A DNA stretch of 40,241 nt, taken from Myxococcota bacterium. GTDB lineage: Bacteria > Myxococcota_A > Polyangia > Polyangiales > Houyiibacteriaceae. The notes beneath the pieces were generated by a model. The model saw only the letters and a program-made list of their open reading frames with translations. It had not been told where the DNA came from and did no database searches. This document shows positions 32,685 through 39,515 of this stretch, piece by piece (the first letter of the stretch is position 1; every line of letters begins with the position of its first letter). The position numbers and the translations under genes were made by a program. The stretch covers positions 1-40,241 of the forward strand of contig JALOQC010000006.1 in assembly GCA_025453555.1 (NCBI GenBank), in the 5' to 3' direction.

Positions 32685-34091
32685 TCAGTCGGCGAGCTTC
32701 TCGAGCACGAGCGCCATGCCCGCGTTCGAACGCGCCGTCCCGAAGTGGTTCGCGAACAGACCCGGCAACGCCGTGAAGAAGTAGCCGCTCGCGTCGAAGT
32801 CGGAGAGCTCGATGAGCTCGTTCTCGACGCAGCCTTCGAGGTCGATCTGCGAGGATTCTTCCGAGATGAACTCGTCCTGCAGCATGCCGTCGGCGATGTC
32901 GCGCATCGTCACCGTCGTGTAGTGCACGACGTTGTCGCCGCACTGGTCGTCCTGTCCGTACGCGAAGCTCCCGTCGGCGCAGGGCGCGCCGTAGTAGTCG
33001 CTCGGACCGTTCAGCGGCCGCGAGAAGTACGTCGGAGCGAACGCGGTGCGGTCCCCCATCTCGCAGCCGACCTTGCCGCGCATGTGATCGAAGGTGTCGC
33101 AGAGAATCTGGCCCGCGTTCACTCCGTGGTTCGCGCCCGAGAGCAGGATCACGTCGGCGGTCTGCGCGAACGGATTGACCGCGCCGTCTTCTCCCGCGCG
33201 GTGCTCGAGGTAGAGGCGCCGCAGCGCGTCGCGGATCACGGTGACGCCGAGCGAGTGCCCGATCAGCGACACGCGCCGCGTCGGGTTCTCTACCATCACC
33301 GCCTTCACGAGGCTCTGGAGCATCGGCACGGTCCAGCCGTGGTCGATGTTGCGGAAGGCGTTGCCGGTGCTCGCGTCGGGGTCGAAGTCGTCGAGCGACG
33401 CCACGAGATCCGTGCGCGCGTCGAACGCGATGACGCGGTAGCCCTCCGCGACGAGCTTGCTCGCGAGCTGCTCGCGCGTGGTCGCATCGACCGTGAACGA
33501 GAAGCCGCTGCCCGCCTGCGTGATCGTCGATCCCGCGCGCGCCGCGGTGCCGTACTCCTCGAACGTCGTCACCGACGACGAGTTGCCGTGCACGAGGATC
33601 ACGATCGGCTTCGTCGTGTCCTCCGCGTCCTGCGTGTACTCCTTCGCGGCGCAGGGGTAGCCCTCGATGTCCGCCGGAGCGCCCGCCGCGACCGTCGCTT
33701 CGTTGTCGGTCACGAGGAACTCGACGTTCGCGCCGTAGGCGTCACGCGGCACGCACCCCGGGTGCGTCGCTAGGTCGTCGCGGTAGCGCCCGGCGTAGTC
33801 CGCCTCCAGCGCCTGGTCGCCACCCTCGCGCACCATCTCGGTCGCGTCGTCCGCGGGCCAGGGCAGCATGGCAGCCACCTCGGTCGCCCGAGCCGCGAGC
33901 GTCGCCCGACAGGCCACGACGCGTGGATCCTCGACCACCGCGTCCGTACCCGGCGCGTCCGGCGTGTCCGCGTCGACCATCACACCGGTGTCGGGGTCCA
34001 TGCCCCCGTCGACCGGCGGCGTCGTGCCGTCGTCGTCTCCGCAACCGATGGCACCCACCAGCCCGATCACCAACGCCCAGTCTCGCTTCAT
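32685..34091 (-). CDS. Secreted lipase/esterase lipoprotein
   Basis: 468 residues from ATG 34091, with AAGGGG upstream. The lipoprotein signal is KRDWALVIGLVGAIGC, followed by a Gly/Asp/Pro linker. The alpha/beta hydrolase domain has IVILVHGNSSSVTTF (oxyanion), YRVIAFDAR, the nucleophile elbow VSLIGHSLGVTVIRDAL, and DVILLSGANHGVN. Several Cys pairs follow (CDTF, VGCEMG, APCADG, QCGDN), fitting an exported, disulfide-containing enzyme. This GHSLG form with LSGANHG resembles bacterial triacylglycerol-lipase/lactonizing-type lipases. It is the first gene of the minus-strand set, so free acids released outside could be taken in by the barrel protein and activated by the ligase. Confidence 0.85.
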   Translation of the reverse strand: MKRDWALVIGLVGAIGCGDDDGTTPPVDGGMDPDTGVMVDADTPDAPGTDAVVEDPRVVACRATLAARATEVAAMLPWPADDATEMVREGGDQALEADYAGRYRDDLATHPGCVPRDAYGANVEFLVTDNEATVAAGAPADIEGYPCAAKEYTQDAEDTTKPIVILVHGNSSSVTTFEEYGTAARAGSTITQAGSGFSFTVDATTREQLASKLVAEGYRVIAFDARTDLVASLDDFDPDASTGNAFRNIDHGWTVPMLQSLVKAVMVENPTRRVSLIGHSLGVTVIRDALRRLYLEHRAGEDGAVNPFAQTADVILLSGANHGVNAGQILCDTFDHMRGKVGCEMGDRTAFAPTYFSRPLNGPSDYYGAPCADGSFAYGQDDQCGDNVVHYTTVTMRDIADGMLQDEFISEESSQIDLEGCVENELIELSDFDASGYFFTALPGLFANHFGTARSNAGMALVLEKLAD

Positions 34092-34190
34092 GTCCGAACC
34101 CCTTCTTCGCGGGTCTTCGACAAGACCCTGGGCGAGGCCCCACGGAGCACTCCCCAACCCGTCGACGGCCCCGAACCCCTTCGAGGCGCA

Positions 34191-34230
34191 TTGTGCATTG
34201 CACCATGGCGCACGATGGTGCTTTGCACAA
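34191..34230. promoter_or_regulatory. 16-bp inverted repeat upstream of the lipase gene
   Basis: TTGTGCATTGCACCAT (34191-34206) and ATGGTGCTTTGCACAA (34215-34230) match as reverse complements at 14 of 16 positions, with an 8-nt spacer. It lies 100 nt upstream of the lipase start, so it is a strong operator candidate for a dimeric or tetrameric repressor. Confidence 0.7.
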
Positions 34231-34396
34231 ATTCAATCCGCCGAATTGATCTGAAGAACGACGAGATTCACCTAAAACGAGTTGCAGTGCAGCGCAGAGC
34301 GCTCCGGGTCGAAGTGGGCGGTCGGTCGCCTTGGTGAACCCGAGACGCAGGACAATTTCTCGGGATCGCGCACGATCCGAGGGACATTTCGGTGGG

Positions 34397-34415
34397 TCGG
34401 CGGGTCAGCCGCCGA
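34397..34415. repeat. CTGACC/GGTCAG-loop hairpin, intergenic copy
   Basis: TCGGCGG-GTCAG-CCGCCGA is a perfect 7-bp stem with the same loop letters as the elements at 12374 and 24849. It stands between the lipase gene and the Kazal gene. Confidence 0.65.
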
Positions 34416-34461
34416 TGAATTGCCTCATCGCGGGGCAACGCTGCTCCGATGGGATTGTCGC

Positions 34462-34485
34462 TTTGCAGCATTGGTGCGTTGCAAA
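34462..34485. promoter_or_regulatory. Second TTGCA-type inverted repeat
   Basis: TTTGCAGCA (34462-34470) and TGC-GT-TGCAAA (34475-34485) form an inverted repeat with a 2-nt bulge. TTGCAGCAT recurs at 34534, and GTTGCAGTGCAGC lies at 34281. The 540-bp gap 34092-34630 is otherwise gene-free and less GC-rich than its surroundings. Confidence 0.5.
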
Positions 34486-34572
34486 CTCGAACCCCCGCCG
34501 ATCGGGTATGCATGCTCGCCGAGTTTGACGCGTTGCAGCATCAGTGTGCGAGCGTCGAAGCGCGCCAACGAA

Positions 34573-34604
34573 GAAGCCCGCCCCGGCGGACCGGGACGGG
34601 CTTC
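34573..34604 (-). terminator. Terminator of the Kazal lipoprotein gene
   Basis: A 14-bp stem (34573-34586 with 34591-34604, outer arms GAAGCCCG/CGGGCTTC, one G-T pair) has loop CGGA and is followed on the minus strand by a short T-rich stretch. It lies 26 bp after the stop codon. Confidence 0.8.
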
Positions 34605-34630
34605 GTGAAGGAGTCGAAGTCGACGCGCGC

Positions 34631-36043
34631 TCAGCGGCGGCAGGCGCCCGCGTACGCGACCGACATGCCTGCGTTCGCGGCGTTGCACGCGTTGCCGTAC
34701 GTGCGGCCGTCGCAGCCGCAGACGGGATCGTAGAGCGCGATGCACGCCTCGGGGCGCGCGCTGCACACGCCGACGTCCGCCGCGCCGCACGCGGCCTCCG
34801 CCGAGAACGCGCAGAAGCTCCCCTCGGGGCAGCTCAGCGCACCGTTCCGCGCGCACGCGTCGCCGAGCTCGAGCGCGCACTCGCCCTCGGACGCGACGCT
34901 CACGCCCGCCGCCGCGGCCTCGCACGGATTGCCGTACGTGTTGCCGTCGCAGCCGCAGACCGGGAAGCCGATGCGCGTGCACGCGCTCGGACGCTCGACG
35001 CACTCGCCCGCGCCGCCGCACGCGCTCGCCTGGCAGTACTGACCTTCGCTGCACTCGTCGTTCGTGGTGCAGCCCGCCGCCGCGCACTCGCCGCTCGCTG
35101 CGACGCTGACGCCGTGGCTCGCCGCCTCGCACGCGTTGCCGTACGTGCGGCCGTCGCAGCCACAGACCGGATCGACGAGCGCGATGCACGCCTCGGGGCG
35201 CGTCTCGCAGGTGCCCGGACGATCCGTCGCGCCGCACATCGCCTCGGGAGCGAACGCGCAGAACGTGCCCTCGGGGCACACCGGCAGCCCACGACTTCCG
35301 CACGCCGCGCCCGTCTCGATCTCACACGCGCCCTCGTACGCGACGCTCGTGCCCGCGCCCGCCGCGTTGCAGCGGTTGCCGTAGGTGCGGCCGTCACAGC
35401 CGCAGACCGGCATGTACTCGCGCGTGCAGATCTCGGGGCGCGTGCGGCACTCGCCCGCCCCACCGCAGGTGCCCTCTTCGGCGTGGTGGCAGTACGCGCC
35501 TTCCGCGCAGTTCGCGTTCGTCTCGCAGCGCGCGTCCGGATCCGTGCACTCGCCGCCGGTGCGGCAGACGAGGCGGAGGTGGTAGCTCGCCGCGGTCGGG
35601 ATGCCGAAGCGCATGTAGCGGTAGGTCGACGCGACGACGAGGTACTCGCCCGCGTCGAGCGGCCGCTGGATGCAGCTGTTGAGCGTGCCCGAGCCGCAGT
35701 CGTCGTTCTGCGCGACGAGCTGCCAACCGCGGCGCGTCGCGCGGTAGAGCAGCACGTACGTGTCGTCACCGGCGCGGCTCGCGAGGTCGACGAACGTGTC
35801 GCCGCAGCCCGCCTCGGTCGTGAACGTCCACGTGTGGTACGGCACGGCCGCCGTCAGCCGGCGCTCCTGCACCTCGCACCACGGGAGCTCACCCTGCGCG
35901 ACGCCCCGGCCGTCCGCGCGATCGTCGCGCCGCAGCTCGAGCTCGTCCGTCATCAGGACCTCGCCGTCCTTCGCCGCACCGCCGGGCTCCGCTGCACAAG
36001 CCGCGACGAACCCGATGCACCCCATCATCCAAAGCTTCTTCAT
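34631..36043 (-). CDS. Lipoprotein with PPC-like domain and four Kazal-type protease-inhibitor domains
   Basis: 470 residues. The signal is MKKLWMMGCIGFVAAC, a lipobox. Residues about 60-160 resemble a pre-peptidase C-terminal (PPC) beta domain (HTWTFTTEAGCGDTFVDLAS, SYHLRLVC). Four Kazal modules follow, each with VCGCDGxTYGNxC and a closing G-x-C (EYMPVCGCDGRTYGNRC, VDPVCGCDGRTYGNAC, GFPVCGCDGNTYGNPC, YDPVCGCDGRTYGNAC), separated by Cys-rich spacers of two alternating kinds. Kazal domains inhibit serine proteases by presenting a reactive loop, so a surface protein that blocks foreign proteases is likely. Each loop has a different residue before the CGC core, which suggests different targets. 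It is a single-gene unit with its own terminator. Confidence 0.93.
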   Translation of the reverse strand: MKKLWMMGCIGFVAACAAEPGGAAKDGEVLMTDELELRRDDRADGRGVAQGELPWCEVQERRLTAAVPYHTWTFTTEAGCGDTFVDLASRAGDDTYVLLYRATRRGWQLVAQNDDCGSGTLNSCIQRPLDAGEYLVVASTYRYMRFGIPTAASYHLRLVCRTGGECTDPDARCETNANCAEGAYCHHAEEGTCGGAGECRTRPEICTREYMPVCGCDGRTYGNRCNAAGAGTSVAYEGACEIETGAACGSRGLPVCPEGTFCAFAPEAMCGATDRPGTCETRPEACIALVDPVCGCDGRTYGNACEAASHGVSVAASGECAAAGCTTNDECSEGQYCQASACGGAGECVERPSACTRIGFPVCGCDGNTYGNPCEAAAAGVSVASEGECALELGDACARNGALSCPEGSFCAFSAEAACGAADVGVCSARPEACIALYDPVCGCDGRTYGNACNAANAGMSVAYAGACRR

Positions 36044-36512
36044 GTTGGTCGTGGGGCCCGATGTGTTGGTTTCGATCGAGCGCCGAGCACGTCCTCCGCG
36101 TCGCCCGCGGAGTCGGCCACGGCCGCGCGTCGTGCGGCCCCGTCCCTCGAGCGCGCCGCCTTACACGTGGTGTGCCCGTGGTTCGTGAGGAAGGTCGCGA
36201 ACGGCGTTTTGTCTCGCAGAACGCGAGCGATTCGAGTCGACTCGTGCGTCGCGATCTCGGCGGGGACCATCCGGCGACCCCGCTCGCTCGCGGTCGAACG
36301 TGCGCGCTCGCCCAGCCACCGGAAGGCCGAGCTTCCAGTACGTGCGTTGCGCATCGAGCGGTCGTGCACGAGGTCGTGCGACGGGGCTCGACGTTCGTGC
36401 GACGCGATGCCCTCGAAGTGTCGGCGCCGAGCACCCGACGTGACGTCTCCGACGGGACGTCGCCTACACGACGAGCGGCGCGACGAGGCGCGGCCCCCAC
36501 TTCGGCTGCGCG
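36044..36512. other. Gene-free stretch upstream of the Kazal gene
   Basis: 469 bp between two minus-strand genes. Open frames on both strands lack any recognisable domain and have Arg-rich shadow composition. A 12-bp perfect palindrome CGAGTCGACTCG lies at 36233-36244 and may be chance. No convincing -10 element near 36043 was found. Confidence 0.5.
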
Positions 36513-37322
36513 TCACTCCGAGAGCGCGCGACGCACCCGCTCGAACGTCTCCGCGTCGACCGCGTGGTCTGCGCCGAGCCGCTCGCGGGCGCCGTGCACC
36601 ACGTGCGCGTAGCGACCCCCGAAGCGCTCGCACACCGTGCACTCACGAAGGTGAGCGTCCACCTGCGCGACCTCGCTCGCGACCAGCTCGCCGTCGACGT
36701 AGTCACCCAGCCGCGCGAGCACCTCGCCGCACGTCAGACCTCCCACCGCGCGTTCGTGCGCCACGACGCCTCCTTCCTCCGCGCGCAGTGCCGCCATCAG
36801 CCGCAGCCGCGCGCGGTGCAGGCGGCTCTTCATCGCCGGCAGCGAGAGCTCGAGCGTCGCCGCGCAGTCTTCGCCGGACAGCGCTTCGACGTCGCGCAGC
36901 AACACGATCTCGCGGTCGCGCGGCTCGAGCGACGCGATCGCGCGCGCGATCGAGCTCGCGTCCATCTCACGCGACAGCGCGGCGTCAGGCGCACCCCAAC
37001 CGGCGGCCACGCCGAGCTCGAGCAGTGGCGGGTCGACGATCTCGCTGCTTCGTCGGTGCGTGCGTCGCCCCGCGTTGCGCGCGATCGCGAACAGCCACGT
37101 GCGCACGCTCGCGCGACCCGGCACGAACGTCGACGCGCTCCGCAACGCGGCGAGGAACGTCTCCTGAACGAGATCGTCCACGTCCGATTCGCTGCGCGCA
37201 AACGCCCGCGCGACCGACCATACCGCGCGCCCGTGCCGCTCGTAGAGCGTCGCGAGCGCGCCTCCGTGCCCTCGAGCGACGTCGAGGATCAAGCGGTCGT
37301 CGTCTTCGGCTTCACCGGGCAC
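36513..37322 (-). CDS. ECF-type sigma factor fused to a zinc-finger anti-sigma-like domain
   Basis: 269 residues from GTG 37322; TTG 37292, overlapping the DUF2892 stop as TTGA, is an alternative. Region 2: LATLYERHGRAVWSVARAFA, DDLVQETFLAALRSA and VRTWLFAIARNAGRR. Region 4: SLEPRDREIVLLRDVEALSG, SLPAMKSRLHRARLRLMAAL. After a short linker the same frame continues into a zf-HC2-like domain: LTCGEVLARLGDYVDGEL, then VDAHLRECTVCERF with the H-x3-C-x2-C zinc motif of ZAS anti-sigma factors. A sigma factor and its redox-sensitive inhibitor are normally separate, adjacent genes, so the fusion is notable. It overlaps the DUF2892 gene by 34 bp. Confidence 0.88.
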   Translation of the reverse strand: MPGEAEDDDRLILDVARGHGGALATLYERHGRAVWSVARAFARSESDVDDLVQETFLAALRSASTFVPGRASVRTWLFAIARNAGRRTHRRSSEIVDPPLLELGVAAGWGAPDAALSREMDASSIARAIASLEPRDREIVLLRDVEALSGEDCAATLELSLPAMKSRLHRARLRLMAALRAEEGGVVAHERAVGGLTCGEVLARLGDYVDGELVASEVAQVDAHLRECTVCERFGGRYAHVVHGARERLGADHAVDAETFERVRRALSE

Positions 37323-37507
37323 GTGGAGAACCCGAGCAGAGTGTACAGCGGGCAGCTCCCGATCAGCCCCGTGGCGAGCGGCACGATCCCGACGAGCCCC
37401 CAGAGGGACTGCGGACCGACGAACACCAGCGACAGCAGACCGGCACCGAGGACCACACGAAGCACACGCTCGACGGGGTGCTCGTTGGTGGGAAGCAGCT
37501 TGGACAT
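37289..37507 (-). CDS. DUF2892-type small membrane protein
   Basis: 72 residues from ATG 37507, with GGAGG 7 nt upstream. Two membrane helices (VLRVVLGAGLLSLVFVG and LWGLVGIVPLATGLIG) are followed by the family's SCPLYTLLGFSTC motif with two Cys. DUF2892 domains occur alone or fused to rhodanese domains (YgaP) and are linked to sulfur/thiol handling. Here the gene is co-transcribed with and overlaps a sigma/zinc-finger fusion, which would fit a thiol-responsive regulon. The earlier in-frame start at 37606 is rejected because the Shine-Dalgarno sequence points to 37507. Confidence 0.85.
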   Translation of the reverse strand: MSKLLPTNEHPVERVLRVVLGAGLLSLVFVGPQSLWGLVGIVPLATGLIGSCPLYTLLGFSTCPVKPKTTTA

Positions 37508-37654
37508 GAGTGAACCTCCGCAGGGCTCTATCCACGTCGCGGTGAAAGGATTCACCAGGGGTCGAAGAAAGTTCTCGATGGCGTCGCGGCCGTTCGGATC
37601 GGGCACGGACGGGACGGCAAGAGGTGACCCGCGCGCTGCGTCCTCGACGGGTCA

Positions 37655-38329
37655 TCACGCGTACTCGACGACCTTCCAAGGCAACCAGAGGCCGGGCTCG
37701 GCAGCCGTGGTGTCGAGCCCGACGTGCGTGGCGGCGCGCTCCGCATCGTCTTCGTTCGTGAACAGCGCGAGCGGACCGCTGCGAAGCTGGAGGGTGGCGA
37801 GCTCGGTCTCGAGGCTGTTGCAGAGGTAGGAGTGAAACCCGCCGTAGCCGTCCCAGCAGAGGACGTCGAAACCTCGCGCCGTTCCGCCCTCGACGAGAGG
37901 CTCACCACGTCGAAGCGCGAGGACTCCACCGACGTCCGATGTGCCTCCGGTGCCCGCCAGCAGCTCGGCCGCATGATCCGAGCGCAACGCGAGACCGAAC
38001 AGACGCGCGTTCGGTGCGAAGCGATTCCGCGCCTCGCGTGCGGCGTCGAGCGTGAAGAAGACGTCCGGCCAGCCCACGTCCCCGGCGTCGAAGGCTGCGG
38101 TGAACCACGCGACCAGCGCGTCGAGGTCGGTGACACCGAGCGCTGCGGCGCGCGTCGCACGCTCGACGTCGACCCACGCGAGGGTCCAGCTGCTCAAGCG
38201 GGGTGCGAGGCACTCGCTCGCGCTCCAGACATCGTCGGCGACGACGGCCGCGTTCGTGTACGGGGCACGCGAAACGGCGATCGACACGAGGTATCCAGCG
38301 GCGACGTAGGACATGGCCGAGGTTGCCAC
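37655..38329 (-). CDS. Unknown soluble protein, about 224 residues
   Basis: GTG 38329 is 6 nt after a TATGCC -10-like element (38341-38336), fitting the leaderless pattern; ATG 38314 is the alternative. The sequence is an alpha/beta protein with no signal peptide: SYVAAGYLVSIAVSRAPYTN, LSSWTLAWVDVERATRAAAL, FDVLCWDGYGGFHSYLCN, and a C-terminal GPLALFTNEDDAERAATHVG. No family is recognised. The 147-bp gap to DUF2892 (37508-37654) shows no gene. Confidence 0.72.
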   Translation of the reverse strand: MATSAMSYVAAGYLVSIAVSRAPYTNAAVVADDVWSASECLAPRLSSWTLAWVDVERATRAAALGVTDLDALVAWFTAAFDAGDVGWPDVFFTLDAAREARNRFAPNARLFGLALRSDHAAELLAGTGGTSDVGGVLALRRGEPLVEGGTARGFDVLCWDGYGGFHSYLCNSLETELATLQLRSGPLALFTNEDDAERAATHVGLDTTAAEPGLWLPWKVVEYA

Positions 38330-38471
38330 GTGCGGGGCATAGCTCCAGAGGAGGCCGCCTGGGCGCGCCTCGTCCGATCGTTCGAGGGGATTCGCGAGCT
38401 GCCTACCTCGCGGTCGTCACGAGAAGCGGTCGAGGCGGAGCTCCGGGAGAAGCGCGCCCGCGCAGCGCGAC

Positions 38472-38590
38472 GGGTCGCGCGCAGCGCCAGGTCGCGCGCA
38501 GCGCGCCGCGCGAAGTTGGGGGCGTATGGCCGGTCGCGCGCAGCGCGCCGCGCGAAGTTGGGGGCGCTATGGCCGGCCGCGCTCAGCGCG
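38472..38590. repeat. 42-bp intergenic tandem repeat with internal palindrome
   Basis: GGTCGCGCGCAGCGCG starts units at 38490 and 38532; both continue through CCGCGCGAAGTTGGGGGCG and end in TATGGCC. The second has one extra base. Shorter, partial copies flank them at 38473 and 38575. The unit contains the self-complementary GCGCGCAGCGCGC. It fills much of the 315-bp gap between two unknown genes, which holds no supported gene. Confidence 0.8.
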
Positions 38591-38644
38591 CCCTCCTGTG
38601 GCGCGCTCGCGATCGCACGCGCCGCACACGCCGAAAACGGGCAA

Positions 38645-39244
38645 TCACACCCAGCGCAGCGTGTAGGTCGCCGTACCGGCTGCGCGATCTCGCTGGACGA
38701 GGTTCGTGATCATGGTCTTAGCGAACACTTTCCCGATCCCGTGCATTAGACCGGTCAGCGCCACCCGCCAATACCGGATGTTCGCGAGGTCGTTGTCGAC
38801 GATTTCGATGCGCGCATCCTTCGGGCCCGTCTCGAACACCGCGATGGATCCACCTCGGTACATGCGGAACCAGAGCTGATCGAGGCGGGAGAGCGGTGTC
38901 CACGGCGTGATCCCTCCCGTGCGCGCAAGGCGAGCGAGGCTTCCCATCAACGCTCCCTCGATCCGCGCGCCGACCACGTTTCCGACCAAGTGCATCTCGT
39001 CGACCGAGAGCCCGATGGCGTCGGCGGCGCGGTAGTGCAACTCGGCGAGCTCGAGGGGCAGCCACTCGTTGCTCATGGCAACGGCCTGCATCCGACCCGC
39101 GAGCTCGCCACCGAGGGCGCGCTCGTATGCGTGCTGGTGGCCCGCCGTGAAGAGTCCCTGGCGAGACGTCGCGATGAGCGTGCTCTTGACCATGGTCGTG
39201 GAGCTGGACCTGTCGCGGTGCGGCACGATCGCCTTGTTGAGCAC
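38645..39244 (-). CDS. Unknown protein, about 199 residues
   Basis: GTG 39244 is chosen because TATAGT lies 7 nt upstream of it. The protein is mostly helical, without signal or membrane segments: VKSTLIATSRQGLFTAGHQH, LAGRMQAVAMSNEWLPLELA, ELHYRAADAIGLSVDEMHLV, then a more mixed C-terminal half with strands (RGGSIAVFETGPKDARIEIV, RYWRVALTGLMHGIG). The phrase pattern suggests a conserved lineage-specific family, but I cannot name it. Codon use is like its neighbours. Confidence 0.75.
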   Translation of the reverse strand: MLNKAIVPHRDRSSSTTMVKSTLIATSRQGLFTAGHQHAYERALGGELAGRMQAVAMSNEWLPLELAELHYRAADAIGLSVDEMHLVGNVVGARIEGALMGSLARLARTGGITPWTPLSRLDQLWFRMYRGGSIAVFETGPKDARIEIVDNDLANIRYWRVALTGLMHGIGKVFAKTMITNLVQRDRAAGTATYTLRWV

Positions 39245-39251
39245 GACGCGG

Positions 39252-39257
39252 ACTATA
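39252..39257 (-). promoter_or_regulatory. -10 element TATAGT
   Basis: TATAGT, the closest match to TATAAT in this window, ends 7 nt before GTG 39244. A TG dinucleotide lies 2 nt upstream of the hexamer. It supports a leaderless start. Confidence 0.6.
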
Positions 39258-39408
39258 CGCACCTCCCCCTGGTTGCGGTATGGAGCGCGACGTCCGGGTG
39301 CGTGGGGCTCGGTGGGACGATGACCGTGGCACGGCCGGCGGCCGGGTGGGCACTCTCCCTCCGCCCGCTCAATCACGGGCAGAGATCGATCGGTCCGACA
39401 TCTCCCGA

Positions 39409-39424
39409 GGTGGCGGCCGCCACC
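39409..39424. repeat. 16-bp perfect palindrome upstream of the transposase-like gene
   Basis: GGTGGCGGCCGCCACC, about 90 bp before GTG 39516. A related GCCGCCACC lies at 39440-39448, and TCGCG/CGCGA arms lie at 39452-39467. Such palindromes would be expected if the neighbour is a RAYT acting on REP-like sequences. The rest of 39258-39515 shows no gene. Confidence 0.45.
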
Positions 39425-39515
39425 CGTTCACCGCCGTTCCGCCGCCACCCCTCGCGTAGATCCGCGAAATCATTGAACCCGGGTCCCGGTACGGAAGGTG
39501 ATTTGAGCGGCGGCA

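Noticed and set aside
36233-36244. 12-bp palindrome CGAGTCGACTCG as an operator
   Set aside because: Short self-complementary GC-rich words are expected by chance here; there is only one copy, and it is about 190 bp from the nearest start.
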